64,000 nt of DNA from Clavelina lepadiformis (GCF_947623445.1 NC_135244.1:10478001-10542000), one strand, 5' to 3'; numbered from the stretch's first letter, positions 1-13,743 are shown. Program-made: numbers and translations. Notes: generated from the sequence alone by a model not told the origin.

Positions 1-1286
1 CTTGTACGCTCATCTTCTTTATTGCTCTTCAACCGTATATCAAATGTGCATGGCACAGGGATTCGATCGTGTATATTGTAAAGCAATTCATGAACATAAA
101 AGAAGAAGTTAACTATGACTACATAGAGTTAATACGCTCACAGATATACATTTTATTCTGGTGACTTAATTAGTTTACTTGTAATATAACAGAAAACCGG
201 ATTTATTGTTACATGATGATCAACATGTTTACTGCTGGAATCTTGTCTACACTCTTATTAATTTGCACGTTTTCTTTGACACTAAATATTAGCTTATTAT
301 TTAATCATGTGCAGCCTGACATGATTAACAGTGGGCGGAATTGGACGGACTTCTTGGATTGACCCGGGGCGGGACAAATACCGTCTCAAATGAATTAACC
401 GCAAGTTTTATTTCCATTTAACATCTTTTTCTAGAAAGCTTTTGTTTTGTGAAATACGTTATTCATTTGAAATTAAGTTAATTAAAATAGTCCTCTTTAA
501 CTCAAACAGATTCGGATTAAAAGCTTATGATAATTTTCACTCCGGTCACGATTTTAACTAGAAGCTTGAGATTTATCTTGTATTAACAAAAACATCTTTA
601 CATAGACTACAAATTTAATGTTCTTATTAATTTCTTGGAAAAGTGCTTTGTCCTTATACTCATATTTATTTTAAACCTATACCACACAACAAGATGTGTG
701 CATCTTCATACTCCCATATACGGAAGGTTTGAATGTCACCTATTACAGCAGCAGTTATAGATTTTAAGTATCAATCAATCGTGAGTGGATCATTTCGTAT
801 ATTATTTTGTTTAGTCGTAAAATATTTATTTGTTTTCTCAACATTAGAAAACCAATATTGGTTCAGCTACATTTGCGAAATGTAATGTGTTCTGTGTTCC
901 ACAACATTAGCATACATGCAAATTGCTCATGCACTGATTTTAAGGTTTAAAAACTTTACATTTTTGCCCTGAATTAATATCTGTTTCAAAATTAAAATTG
1001 CACGTCTTTCGTTTAGAAAAATATGCCAACTTGCAGTTTCTGCATAAGAAATTTTATTGCAAACGTGTTAGCTAATTGATGCAATAAGGCAAACGTCTTT
1101 GTCGATTTTGTGTAAATGCATAACAAAGCAAAATAAGGGCACGTGAACAACCACTACATCACAAAATGACATGATTGATTTGAAGTGGCAAAAGATAATG
1201 ACAATGGCAAGATCGTTATGTATAACAGTTAAGATAAACTAACATACAAGGAAATTATAAGGTACTCAAATATTAAATTGCGGAAC
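1..1286. other. intergenic DNA downstream of the zinc-finger gene
   Basis: AT-rich, with no open frame or splice pattern that I can support. The right part presumably holds the 3' UTR of the minus-strand zinc-finger gene. A minus-strand AATAAA (read as TTTATT) occurs near 1053 and could be its polyadenylation signal, but short AT-rich hexamers are expected by chance here. Confidence 0.4.
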
Positions 1287-4200
1287 CTACAAGTCATCAG
1301 ACTTAGCATAATGTCTCTTCATGTGAGTTTTCATATTGCACTGCTGACCGAAACTTCGATTGCACACGGGACAGTTGAACTTTTTCTCGCCCAGATGAAT
1401 AGTACGAACGTGAACATTGAGGTTACCCCCGGTTGAAAGGTATTTTCCGCACAAACGACACTGATGCGACTTCCTACCCATATGCACCGTTTCAATATGA
1501 ACCTTAAGATAATTGCGATGGCCAAAGCCCTTTCCGCACTGATTGCATCTGTGAGGTCGCACATGGCTGACTTTGACATGGCGATTTAACTCAAATTTGT
1601 GCGGATAAGAAGCTTTACATAATGAGCATGGAAATGACTCCACGTTAGTTGAGGAATTGCTCGTTTTTTCATTAGGTCGCTTACAGCGGCGTCGGCGTTT
1701 GCTCATGTCAGAGCTAAGAGAGGATAAACAAGGTGACGCTATATATTCCTTTTCCGGCAACAGCTCAGTAACATCTAGTGGCTTTTCTTCATTTTGCTTA
1801 GTTAGCGACAGAAATTGTTTCTCAAAATACATTGGTGAAATTTTTTCTGTGGATGGTGGAGACAAGCTTTTTCTTGCTGGAGTTAAAAAAAGAGGAGAGC
1901 TTTGCGGTGTAAAGGTTTTCTCCACAGATGGCGATATAGGCGGAGAAGACGTTGGAGAGGCTGAAATTGATGAAGGAGAAGTAAACGCTTTGACAAATGA
2001 AGATTTAGTGCAATCACGTTCACATGACATTTTTGCTCTGTTGCGAAATGTTTCGTAGCTGTTTATTGCAAATCCTTGCGGAACACTTTCAAAATGCTTC
2101 ACCATGGGCAACCATTGACCGTCAGCGCTATTTAAGCATTTAGAAACGGGCATAGCTTGCATCTGCTGCATTGCACATGCCATTTCCTGGTTCCATCTTC
2201 GCTGCAAAACTGAGGCAAAAATTTGTGCTCGATATTGCAACATTGCCCGTTCAACGGCTTCGGAAGATGTGATAGGCAAGTGATTGGACTCTGCAGGTGC
2301 TGTATCTTTCCATGGCTGAAACATCTCGATTTGGTTTCTTCTAGAATTTGGAGAGGGTGGTATTTCTAGCATATCCTTGACTTTTCTTTTCTTGCAAGTC
2401 AGGTTTAAAGGACGATCCTGTACAAAAATAACAACGTGCTAATTTGCAAAAGCTGAACTTCAATCAGCTGTAACTATAGAAGAAAAACAAGAAGCTTATT
2501 ATTAACACATTGGCCGCTTCTGAAAACCATGCACCTCTTTTTGACTCATATGCTTATGCGGATGTATCATCACAGAAATAGCTTCTTAAAGTAATCAAAA
2601 TTGGGTGTGTGAAGCAAAAAGCAAAAGGATAAACATTTTTGTTGTTTGACGTTAAACTGGTCTTGTTTATAAGAACAAGCCTGCGTGCTTTCTACGTAGA
2701 AAATATGAATCACCGTTAATGATCATGGACTAAAGCCACGCCAAGTTTTCTATACGCGTTTTATATTTTATTGCGAAACGCTGCCGTTTATTATCCCGCC
2801 GATGACGTGTTTTTTCGGTGTGGAACTAGCACCAGTAAAATAAGCAACCTTAGAATACGGATGAAAAAAATTAAAAATCGATCACGAAGTTATGTGCTTG
2901 AACAAGACAAAATTTGTAAAACGTGACACACACGCCCTTCACTAAAGCGACCATTCATTTTTGCAGCTTGATTGATCTGCAGCAAATCGTCTCCTGAATT
3001 TATAATGGTGCGAGCAGTCTGAACAAATTTTGGGAATGAAAGGCATTTGGGCGAGGTTGAAGAAGCTGGAAATTTGGCAAATGTTAAGATTTTGAATGTT
3101 GTGTCTTAAGAATGTACATGATAGATGTAAATACGAAACATGATAATTTTGTAAAGTGCATTTCCAAAGACGTGAAATAAATGTCTATTTTTGCAAATAT
3201 CACTCCAAAATTTGCGTTGCAATGTAATGAGTGTCTTCCTGCATGATATATACTTGTATAGAGTTGTTTACATTTCAGTGCTTAGTGCGCTGTAAACGCT
3301 AAACATAAGCTTCTTATTTTGTCTAAAGGATTATAATGGTCTGATTTCTCCGCTCGAAATGGTCACGTCGGCATGTCAAACCAAAACAATTTCAATCTCT
3401 TCCAAGTTGTAATTTAATTAGCAATAAAGCGTGCTGCTAAGTACTGAGTATATAAAAATTCCGAACATGGGCAGTCTGCAATTGCATGATAAGTGTTTAG
3501 TGATCTCTCCAAGTAGTACCGAACTAAATCATTTTATCAACATCAACATTCTAATTGATGCTTTTCAGTTGTTGTAATTGCGAAGCAGAAGCTACGAACG
3601 GTAACCACAACATAAGCCTATACAGTGAATCATGGTTTAATATCAGTTGGCATGTTTTCGTGCGCAAAGAAAATAAAAGACGTGTGTGCATGTAGTTTAT
3701 ACAGTATGTTCTTAATAGAAACATTTCGAAAGACTCAAGTGGACTTTTATTTTAATTTAATAAGTTTGCTTTGCCGTAGGGCAAAGTGAACGTGATCATT
3801 TCATGTGGTATTTTGTTTCTTTTTCAAAGAAAATGTTACTTAGGTTCAGTTTTTCTTCTAGCCAACCATGGTCGTATAATTACATGAGTACGTTTTAAGA
3901 GCATGTCCAACGAGTGATTTTATTAAACGACAAGTTTGACGAAATCATGACAGATTTGAGAAAAACTTCAGGACGTTTGATTGCACCCCATATCGATGTG
4001 ACAGGCAACCTTAACATCTATTTCGTAAACACAGGTTATATTTGCTGCTTTGCGTATAAGCGCGTCTTCGTAATTATCTTATATGTTTATGTCTAACTGA
4101 TTTTCCGTGTGCAAATAATTTTGTCCGTAACACAATTAAAGGCCATCAAATTCATGGCGTTATTTCCTATAGCTCTGTTTGAGTCATAAGTAATGACGGC

Positions 4201-5442
4201 ATAACCAAAAGAAATTTTAATAACCTAAAAGGTCACTAAAAACCAAAATAAATAAGCTGGAAATTAAAAAACACTTAAATTTAACGGGGAAACTATAGCT
4301 ATTTTTTGACAACTATAGCTGCTTTTTTGAAAAAACTTCCATTACGTGCGATGACAAAAGTTGCGAAAACTGCTTAACTGGGGACAAACCGGTTACAGAA
4401 ATTAATCAATATTAAAATTGCCCAGAATTTATCGACGTCTTACCGTTTTAAATACGACATTTCTAAGAAGAAAATGCATCATAACCTATTTGGTCATTGT
4501 GCCACGGAGAAACAAACTATAATTTTAACCACATTCTACAATAATTTTTGTAATTGACTGAATTAATCCGCTTGTTAGTAATTGAAAACATGTTTATCAC
4601 TTCGCCTTGTAAACGTGAAAGAAATAGTTTTTCGACAAAAATAATTAAAAACATGTTTTTGACTCGCTTTCCGTTGGCTGCTTCATCAGATTTATATGTT
4701 GTCATGACGCCGAACACAATACGTTATAATTACGATTACAAGTGACGAAAATTTTCAGGTATATCTTTCTTTCAAAATATGTCAATCATTACGAATAATA
4801 TACACATGTTTGTGTTTATTATGTTCTCTGGAAATTTTTCGCAAAATATTTGAGAAGCTTTTGTTTTTACTTCTAACCAAAAATAGGTTATGTCCGGGTA
4901 ATGTAACTTACAAAACAAAACGATTTATTTTAACATACATTCCGTTCATCCTTCATACCAAAGTGCGAATTACTAACAAATAAACTTTAAAATGTTTATA
5001 ATCACGTTATAAAATTGAAAAAGTCTGCTTGTTAGTTACTATATGACCAGCTTATTGCTTATGTCAAAATAATAATATGGATTATATTAATATCACACGA
5101 ATAACTTTGTGGACCAGGTTTTCGATATGCAAATTATTTTTGCTTCTTGCTATTCTTATATATTACTGCTGTCAAAATATGTTTATATTGAAGGTATATA
5201 TGTATAAAGCTCACATCAAAGTAACTCACCTCGCAATCCACAAGTGGACTTGACTGCGTATGATGATAAAAATCTCCACCGGATGTAACTGAATCATCAT
5301 CATCTTGTACACTGTGGATTGACTGGAACACATCGTAGACTTTCAGGGTATTGAGCAATTCAGTTTCTCTTTCAACATAACTTGGCTTGAAAGCATTGCT
5401 TATGTGCATCAACGGGGAAGGGAGCGAACACGACTGCATCAT
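1287..5442 (-). CDS. C2H2 zinc-finger transcription factor, two coding exons
   Basis: Exon 1 is 5442-5230 (71 codons from an ATG-ATG start) and ends at a GAG/GTGAGT donor. Exon 2 is 2417-1287 and begins after a TTTTTGTACAG acceptor. Both junctions are phase 0, so the frame joins cleanly and gives about 447 residues. Four classical C2H2 fingers fill the last 115 residues (about 333-440), with 23-24-residue units and linkers unlike the usual TGEKP (VRP, MGRKS, LGEKK). Exon 2 opens with PLNLT, a variant of the PxDLS motif that recruits the CtBP corepressor, followed by a basic KKRKVK stretch that could be a nuclear localisation signal. The middle is rich in Ser/Pro and probably disordered. Family knowledge suggests a sequence-specific nuclear DNA-binding protein, possibly a repressor. 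I do not recognise the orthologue. The 2.8-kb intron is AT-rich. A further upstream non-coding exon is possible. Confidence 0.78.
2418..5229 (-). other. intron of the zinc-finger gene
   Basis: 2.8-kb AT-rich intron with a GTGAGT donor at its high-coordinate end and TTTTTGTACAG at its low-coordinate end. Short open frames at 3914-4096 and 4517-4745 look random. I see no clear mobile element in it. Confidence 0.6.
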
Positions 5443-8400
5443 TATCGTCGATAACTTCTTTGTTTTCTTAAATCAACGCAAAAGCTGATTGCTGCTTTGC
5501 TTACTCGTTTCTTGTATAGTATAGCTGAGATTCTGCTTTTGAATGGTAGATTGTCGACGTGATAGGCCGTATTATATCAGAAAGCGAAAAAGGCGGCGAA
5601 CTGTGGACTCTTTCTGAGAATTAATCAACATGTGCTTCAGGTGAAAAAAGAGAAATTACTTAATTCATGTTATATCTATAACACATAAAACATGTTTAGG
5701 TTACATATTTCAGCCTGTTGTGATTGCAGCTCAGTTTAACAAGGTAAAAACGGTTGATACGTGATCGTATGTCCGCCTTGTTTCCGCCAGATAACTTTCT
5801 GCAACGTCATGGTGCTACATAGCTTTTGTTTGAAAACTAAACAAGATCATCTGACAATATAGAGCGGTCGCGAAGGATCGACAAACAGTAAGATATTTAT
5901 AGTAAAAAATTCAATTGCCTGTTTTAGTAATAAAAAACATGAAAAGCTTTGGTCATGTTTTATGTACAGGTTTTGCATAACATGCTGCACGCATTATCGG
6001 ATAAACCTAAACAAAACAGTGTTTTGATGCTATATGGTTATAGACGCATATTGGTGTATACGAAGGACCCTATATACCTAAATCACAATGTCGGAATGAT
6101 CCAAACACAGAATCCTAACCCCAGTCAGAAATTTATCTTTGGCCTAACTATGTGATATCTACTGCACATGTTAAGAACAAAGTTGGCCCAAGGTATGTCC
6201 GCCATTCAACAGCCACAGATATATGTTAGAAAGAGGTCAGGAAATTTGACAATGGGCAATGCTTGGCCCAAGTACGCTTTTGTAAGAATTTCTTGCATTT
6301 TATTTACTATTCCCAAAACTATGACCAAAATTTTCAACAATATTGGAATATATCAGAACTAATATTTTTGTGATATTGTTTCTAATCTGTGTAAGTATAG
6401 GCCTATATTTATCCCGTATCATTCAGATGTTATTCCGTATATATAGAAAAAACATCCGAGATATAAAAAAAGAAAACAATTTCTGTCATAAAGAGCATGC
6501 ATATATAAAGATAATATGTAGAGTGAACCAAAATGACAATAATAATGATAAGTTTTTCTACTTCTGCTATACGCTGTTGATGCTATGGTCCTGCGAGAAA
6601 AGGTTATTATTTTATTACCAATTGGTATACAAAATCTGTTTCCCGGTGCGACAGTATATATAGTATAGAAATTTTTTGATGATCTTTTCTCTTGTAATTA
6701 TGTGTTTTCTGTACTGTATATTTGGAAAATTATATGTCCAGAAATTCCCCGGTGTTGTATTTTTTAAATATAGTTTCATGTCTCAAGGCATAATACGGCC
6801 GCATCAAGTATAGCAATGTGCGCAAGTTATGGACAAGTAAAATAAGTTAGATAAATATAAAATAATTGCATCAACTGGCGCACTTTAAAGTCTTAAAATT
6901 CTTGAATTCTTTTACCATAAATCCACTCGCACGTACATACTATATAGCCTACCCATAAAGACATGTATATAGACCTTCATATACATGTGCAATATACATT
7001 ATACATGACATAATACATGTCATGTTATGACTAAATTACACAACAAAACAAATTTATGAACGTATATTTTATATGAGAGTTATATAAAGAAGAATTTCAG
7101 GGTGGAGTGTGCTGCAAAAAAAATCTATTTTTTTATGACCCAATAAACAAAGGCTATATTAACTTAACAATATTATCGGTAACATCGTGTTAGAACTGTT
7201 AACAACATTTTATTCATGCATGCTTATACAATTTTATACCACATTATAATATAAGCGAAGGGAATGAGCTATTTATGCCGTAAACACATCTTGTTTAAAA
7301 GAAAATAAAAATAGCTGTTATCATCATGTATTATAACTATACATCGTAACAAAATATTCCAGATATAAACGAAAAGCGACAATTGCTAAATATAAATTTT
7401 ATAAAAATAAAATGCCATAAACTTACAAATTTTGGTAGGGTTTTGGACGTGTAGGGTTATAGTCAATTAGCCTATTATAAAATGTAATGCAAGTATACCT
7501 CTAAATATTCATACCATTAACATATATATCACATCGTTAAAATCAAGTTCGTTAACTACAAAGGATTCTCCATTTTTCATTAGTTATGGAGATAATTTTT
7601 CGTATAGCCTCTATGTTTTAATTCATCCGACCATGTATGCCGTGACGTGCTCGTGTGTATGCTGAAAACCGTCAAACTCTTCGTACAAAATACAACTTTG
7701 TCAAAATATTTCTAAAACATGCTAGTAATTAAAGCAAATCGTCTAGAATCAATAAGATGTCAATTCTTTCATCATCAAAGAATTATAAATGCTTGGTAAT
7801 TTTCTATGCGTTTTTTCAAATACATTAATCCTTTGCAAAATCTCTACCGGGCGCTTTCTTATAAACAAACATTCCTTGTGACGCAGTATTTTGCCTATTT
7901 ATGTCGCTATTTAATCCTAGATGGAATTGGCAGAATGTAATTTAACATAAAGTGAATAAATGAAAATCTTCAGTAAGTTGTTTATTTTAGCTGACCGTTG
8001 TTGCTGCGTATTTAGCAAGATTAACAACAGCCTCGACAGTAAGTATAAATTTTGAACATCAACAATTTCAATGGCGACACATGAGCGGCTTTTGGATTTA
8101 TTCCAAACATAGTTTTTCTGAGATTATAGATAAGCGCAAAGTAATTGTCAAATTCTTTCTCCGGGCCGAGCCTTTCCTCAACATCACGTTTTATGTCGTC
8201 ATAGATTGAAATTTATTGCTTATCTATGTCAAGTATATAGAATCTGTAAACATGAATATAGCTATTAATAAACTGCAAATTGTTTCAAAGGTTCTGCTAA
8301 ACACAAGAAACTGTGAAGGAAACGCGTTGTCATATTTGGGCTAAATTTAACTTATAGTCTTTTTATACATATAACCTACTGTAGACTGCATAGCAACAAA

Positions 8401-8810
8401 ATAGAAATATAGGCCTATATTAAACAATTTTCAACATTATTTCCAAGGCTTCCGTTCAAAAATCTCATAGATAAACAACATCTCGCAGTTGATTAGGTGA
8501 ACCTTATTTGTCAAAATAAATCTTTTGTATGAAGTAATAAATCAGCTTAGGAAAGGGAAGTTAATTAAGCCGTATTAACATAAGCAACATAATTTATCCC
8601 GGGGCAAAACGTATAAAAGTTTGTAAATTATAGCAGCAGTTGCCAATCGTGGTCCACTGGTAGTCTGCAAGACATTGTGACCTCTGCCAAAATCGGTAAG
8701 GGAGGCTTCAGCACCTCCTCAAAAACTTTTCCATTTTCCATGCTGTGTTAACCAATAAATAAAGAAACCACCAAAGTAAAGAAATCACTTTGTATTTAAC
8801 TTAGTGCTAT
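5443..8810. other. AT-rich intergenic region
   Basis: Upstream flank of the zinc-finger gene followed by about 3 kb of very AT-rich sequence. It holds only short low-complexity open frames (for example 6168-6663). I see no RNA gene, splice pattern or element ends that I can support. The promoter of the zinc-finger gene should lie in the first few hundred bases, but no clear core motif stands out. Confidence 0.45.
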
Positions 8811-9110
8811 ATTCTCTAAAGCGTAACTAAAGGAAGAGCTATGATGGGCCATGGCCCCCGCCCTTCACGAATTCAAAAAAACTCAAATTTTTGTGGCCAT
8901 ACACTGTTATTTTGTTAAACACTTTAATTAAACACGAAAAGTGAGGCCAAAAAGAAACGCCTAAAATGGTTACATGTTTAAATCGCACATGTTTATTCTG
9001 TTTTGTGTTTAAATGTTGTAGGTGTTTACTAACTAGGTGTTTATTATCTTTGGTGTTTATGTTTAAATGTTGTACGTGTTTACTAACTAGGTGTTTACTA
9101 TTTTATGCGT
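8811..9110 (+). repeat. dispersed repeat fragment with a 54-bp tandem duplication
   Basis: The GGGCCATGGCC-containing stretch at about 8840-8900 resembles 25405-25465. At 9007-9044 and 9061-9098 a block containing GTTTAAATGTTGTA and GTGTTTACTAACTAGG is repeated with a 54-bp period. GTGTTTAA-rich sequence of the same kind recurs at 14200-14420. This looks like one old dispersed transposon family. The open frame over the tandem repeat is a consequence of the period being a multiple of three. Confidence 0.5.
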
Positions 9111-9184
9111 ATTGTCACTTGGCAGTCAAAATTTCCAAAATAGCGTTTATTACAGTAGCGCAACAGAAACAAGGCAGGTACAAT

Positions 9185-9314
9185 CACGGGCGCCGGAATT
9201 ATTTTTGGCAGGGGGCAAAATTCGAAAATAGGACACTTTTTGAATGTCATTTTGGAAAATAAAGAAAGAAAAGGGGGCGATGGCCTCTCTGCCCTTCCTC
9301 TTCCGGCACCCGTG
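9185..9314. mobile_element. short MITE with CACGGGCGCCGGAA-type ends
   Basis: The left end CACGGGCGCCGGAA is nearly the reverse complement of the right end TTCCGGCACCCGTG, 130 bp apart, with AT-rich and G-rich sequence between. I find no matching target-site duplication at these borders, so the superfamily is uncertain. An AAT-rich microsatellite follows at about 9317-9350. Confidence 0.5.
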
Positions 9315-10175
9315 AGTAATAATAATATACAATAATAATAATAATAACAACCGATAAGTTGCATTAAATAGCCTAACACCCCCCTCGAATCGTTGTTACA
9401 TCTGAAGTGGATTGAATCAGCAACAATGAATGTTTTCATGGTTCCGGCTTCGTTATAAGAAACAAGCAAACTTGGCAGTGTTTTCTTTCTGGAGTTTAAA
9501 CTAATCCGAAATGCCTAAAAAATTAAAACAAAAATGTCAATGTATACAAATTGTTCTGTAAAGCCACCAGTTAAATAAAGCAACTACAACTCACATTAAC
9601 AGTCTGCATTGCATCAAAAAGATTTGTTTTGCGGGTCGGCCAAAGTTGTTTTTGTGACCTCAAAAAGAGATTAAGTTCTTTCTCTGGTGATGGATCCTAT
9701 GTCAAAAGTTTTGTTAGGTTTTTACACTATTAATAATGAATCTATTTTCACCTCAATATATATAAAATGTCTCAAGATCTGAACACATTATTCTTCAACA
9801 AAGCAATAAGCTAATACACAAACAACCAAATTTGATTTTTGTTAATTGCTGGATGAATGCTCAGATTGCTCACCTCAGTCTCATGGCATTGCCGCTCAAC
9901 ATTGCTGTTACATTTGTTGTCTAGCGTGGTTAGCATGCTTACGCAAGCGTCTTATATCGTATTGTAATCAAATTGATAAACATTTCTGAATTTTTCCTCA
10001 ATCTGCAAAATTTATCACTATATCAATAACCATGTTGCAGCCTCTAAACATGATCTACAACTGTATTCTCTTACAAAAGTATGAAAATCTAAAACACCTT
10101 ATAATAAGTTTCTTTCAAACACTAACAAAAGGCATTTGTCCTAATAATGAAAACTTTTCAATGATTCCACTAATG

Positions 10176-10534
10176 CAGGGGTCGGGAACCTTTTTGGCGA
10201 AGGAGCCATGAAATCCACATATTGTTAATTTTTATTTCCGTTAGAGCCATATAATATTTTTCAACACTTAATGCAACTAACGTGTGCATTTTTAAGCAAA
10301 ACCAACTATTTTAGACAACGGTAAATGTCTGAATTTACTCTTTAATAACATGCTAATTACTGTTAATGCGATTTCTGGTGCTGCATGATACAGAAATTAC
10401 AAAATTACAAATAACTGAAAAGTTTTATTCGTAACAATTGAGCTAAGAAATGCCAGCTTAGATTTATTTGCGAGCCAGATGCCATCATCAAAAGAGCCAT
10501 ATCTGGCTCGCGAGCCATAGGTTCCCAACCTCTG
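10176..10534. mobile_element. hAT-type MITE with perfect 8-bp target duplication
   Basis: The left terminus CAGGGGTCGGGAACC is matched in inverted orientation by GGTTCCCAACCTCTG on the right, with further inverted similarity around the GAGCCAT blocks. The element is 359 bp and lies between identical 8-bp copies of CACTAATG (10168-10175 and 10535-10542). Eight-base duplications and CAGGGGT-type ends are diagnostic of the hAT superfamily. There is no coding content, so it depends on transposase made elsewhere. Confidence 0.93.
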
Positions 10535-10542
10535 CACTAATG

Positions 10543-11179
10543 CATCCATCTTTACATTAAACTAATTGCTTCTTGGTGAAAGACAGACATTGGTCTTAAA
10601 TACCTGTTTTAGTAGACCGTATTCCCATCCTGATTCTTCCTTTTCTAAATGTTGTCTAATAACTTCAGTAGCCCTTTTTTGTCCATTCTGAATCTACAGT
10701 GATTAAAAATATAAAACTAAACAATATAGCTTTTAAAACAGTAGTGAGATGTAATCAAGCTTTTTGATAAGGTGTCAGAATCTTTCTTCTCGAATGTCTT
10801 TGGAAGACTCGGACTCGGCAATGATTCCTCCACTCTCTGCAGTTTTCCACAAAAACTCAATTTTCATTTGTTTATTGAATTTTATAACATATTGACCAAC
10901 CCTGGCACTGCTCACCAGGACCAGAAGAGTAAAGATTAATAATGGCTTACCCAAGAACATTACAAAAGTAGTAACACTGGACATTTGCAATAAGTTCGCA
11001 TTGTTTGAACCTGGTGCTAAGCCAATCCACCACTGAAGCAACACTTTTTGGCATGCACAGTATATTTTAAAATTAACTTAATATTGTTAATAATAAAAAT
11101 TTCATGTGGATCAAAAATATATAATTCTGCATCACCTGCCAGTGTAGTTGGAGGAAACCTAATGATGAGGGTTGTTTAC
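10543..11179. other. intergenic DNA between two elements
   Basis: No supportable gene. A minus-strand open frame at 10775-11044 (89 codons) has no recognisable domain and no partner exons that I can find. Confidence 0.35.
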
Positions 11180-11181
11180 TA

Positions 11182-12751
11182 GGGTCTATCGGCGGTATTG
11201 CGGCCACATTTTTTCTTTGCGATTTAAATCTCATGTTAAATACGTTTGCCTGGGGCTAGCGAAAAAATTTTTTCACCATATTGTGCAGAATTTAATCTAC
11301 TTTTTTACTATAATTTTATATTATTTTCTGTTGATGCAAAAACGGAGCAAAACGATTTCTTCCAAGACTACTTTTTCCGGGTAATTGCGGACACTCCTTG
11401 CAAATGCGGCCACCAATCTCCATAAATGCGTCCGCATTTCCCTGCTTTTGCGGACGTATTTTTATGAAGAATTTAGCCTTTTACAGTATTGCCGTTTGTT
11501 GTGTGCAAGACTGAAGAAGAACATTGGAGTTACAAGCAATGCAAAATAAATTTTTTTTATTCATTGATTCATCGAATAACTGCATAATAAATATATGTAT
11601 GTATAAATATTGTAAGAATAAGGGAGAAGAATATTCAGGTAACTTGGTTGGTGTAAAACGATGCGCAACCACTACGATTCGTTTTTACTTTTGCGTTTGT
11701 ATAATGGACCGGTCAAGTTTTAAACGTTTTTAGTATACCTCACATATCCTATAAGCGTAACTTAACCGTAACGATTATCGTACGTTTACAGTGTAATGCA
11801 AAATAAAAAGTGAGTCATTACGCTTAGCCTGCATCGAGTACAAGAAAAATTCCAAAGGAATAAGGCGGCAAGCTTATACTCGTGTAGCCTACATGTTAAA
11901 ACTTTATGGTACAACATGTTTTCTGATAATGTATTTGTTTATTTCATGCGACAAGAAACAATTCAAGAAAATACCACTTGAGAGTCGATGCTAATGAAAA
12001 AAGAACCGAAAAATTTTATCAGCACCATTTTCACACAAACATATCACAATACCACTGCACGTTTTCAATTTCATTAACCTCGATATTGAGGTTGATGCAT
12101 TTGGTATGGTCCCAGAAATCACAAGCTACCCATGACGGTTCAACCGGACCTCTTTTCCACTTTAGCAAATAGCTGAAAGAGCTGCATTTAGCATTACTTG
12201 ATCGTAAGAGTTCCTTGATTTCTTACTTGGTAACTCCATATTGCGCAAGTAGACCAAAGTAAGCAAATAATCACGTGCAAACAAAGCATTTGATAAACGA
12301 GAATGACCACGTTATGCTGTCCGCATTTAGGGGGTTGTTTTGTAATTGTGATGAAACACAGAAAAATAAAAAAAAACATTGAAAAAATACACATAGACAC
12401 CTAAAATTTTGTACATACACAGAAGAAGGATACAGCTACTCGTGTGCGAAAAAAGAATGAAAAAAGAGCAACATTTGCGGGAGAAACAGCAGTTTAGTTT
12501 GCAGAGTGAAAAAAAATTTTTGGCTGTTTTTCATATCGTTCTGGTCTCTGTTTGAGGTAGTCACGTTCTAAGGGTAATAACAAACGTTTTACTTGGAGTA
12601 ACTTCCTGAAATTTGCTGGAGTTGTTTGTTAGGAATATTAGATGAGGCTAATTTAAAAAAAATTATTTTTCGTTGTAAAATTTTTCGGTAATTTCAGAAA
12701 AAAATTTACCGGCCGCAAAAGCGTCGTGGCCGCAATAGGGCCGATTGACCC
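11182..12751. mobile_element. 1.57-kb terminal-inverted-repeat element, TA target duplication
   Basis: The left end GGGTCTATCGGCGG followed by TATTGCGGCCAC is mirrored on the right by GTGGCCGCAATAGGGCC and GATTGACCC. Both ends abut TA dinucleotides (11180-11181 and 12752-12753), as expected for the Tc1/mariner/pogo group. Subterminal GCGGAC/GCGGCC motifs recur near 11390-11460 and 12310-12330 and may be transposase-binding sites. No transposase frame survives, so it is a non-autonomous derivative. Confidence 0.72.
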
Positions 12752-12753
12752 TA

Positions 12754-13743
12754 CCATATGTGATGGCACAGGTGGATGGCTTCTCTTCCGACATAAGTTT
12801 CTAAGTTTTTCCAATAACTTTCTACAGAAAACGCCTGTAAAGAAACAGCTTAGTATAAACTGTTATAGACTACTGAGTACAAAAATATTTTATATTGTAG
12901 GCTAGGAAATTTATCATTATACAGTTATTACAACAATTTTCTTTCTACAGTACTAAATTATCAAAATCAAATGCTTACCGAAGGCCATTGCCTTTCCCAA
13001 GAGCATTACAACGGTATGGCACCACCGGGTATCGAAAACATGCTATAAATATTTGTTATTGTCTGTAACTCTGTAAACCTTTATGCCTGGAATATAGCCT
13101 AGGCCTTGTAGTAACAAACCTGATCCATACAGCGAAATACGCTACACCAGGCTACCTATATAGGCTACCGAAAACAAACTGTGGCAATAAGCTACAGCCC
13201 TACGAAACGTCATAAAACAATTCGCTGTCTATATGTAAGCTGAAAAGAGGGTTCAGATTTTAGAGATAGCTTTTAGCCTAGCTGCCTGAAGGAGGTAAAT
13301 GCGCGCCCACATTTTTGACCATGGTAGAATTTAACAAGATATTTCATAGAACTTAAAATAATTTTTAAATAGCAAACTTGCTGGATAAAAAGTAAATAAA
13401 AACAACAATTACTTGTTCTAATGTAAAACAATAAGTTTAATGTAATGTTATGAAAGTTTTTTTATTTTAATATTTTAGGTTTTGAGTTATTTAAACATGG
13501 AATAAATAGTTATAACTTACTATTTTCAGATACACAATCTACATTATATGAACAAACGTTATTCAGACGTTCCACTAACTGATGGTGAACGCTTGTCATT
13601 TACCTTTCAATCAAACGACGAGAAAAGAACGCCCACGTTAGGCCATGCCCGAGTAATTTCAAACTTTGATGGGCAAAGTATGGTAATTGGTTTTTCACCC
13701 TCCATTCCTGGGTGAATGGCTTTACTTGAAAACCAATCACAGC
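12754..13743. other. intergenic DNA
   Basis: No gene that I can support. There are several GGCCTA-rich stretches (13090-13200), of the kind scattered over the whole window. Short open frames only. Confidence 0.35.

Noticed and set aside
1657..2058. Plus-strand open frame of 133 codons
   Set aside because: Lies antisense to the Ser/Pro-rich middle of the zinc-finger exon and has no domain; it is a shadow of the real frame.
6168..6663. Two AT-rich open frames
   Set aside because: Composition-driven (Ile, Tyr, Phe, Lys), no splice context, no family resemblance.
8640..8740. tRNA-like phrase (GTGGTCCACTGGTAG)
   Set aside because: No cloverleaf, no B-box with the expected spacing; not a tRNA or clear SINE head.
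8966..9262. Open frame of 98 codons with repeated Cys-Leu-Leu-Thr-Arg
   Set aside because: The repeat is the 54-bp tandem duplication, whose period is a multiple of three; not a gene.
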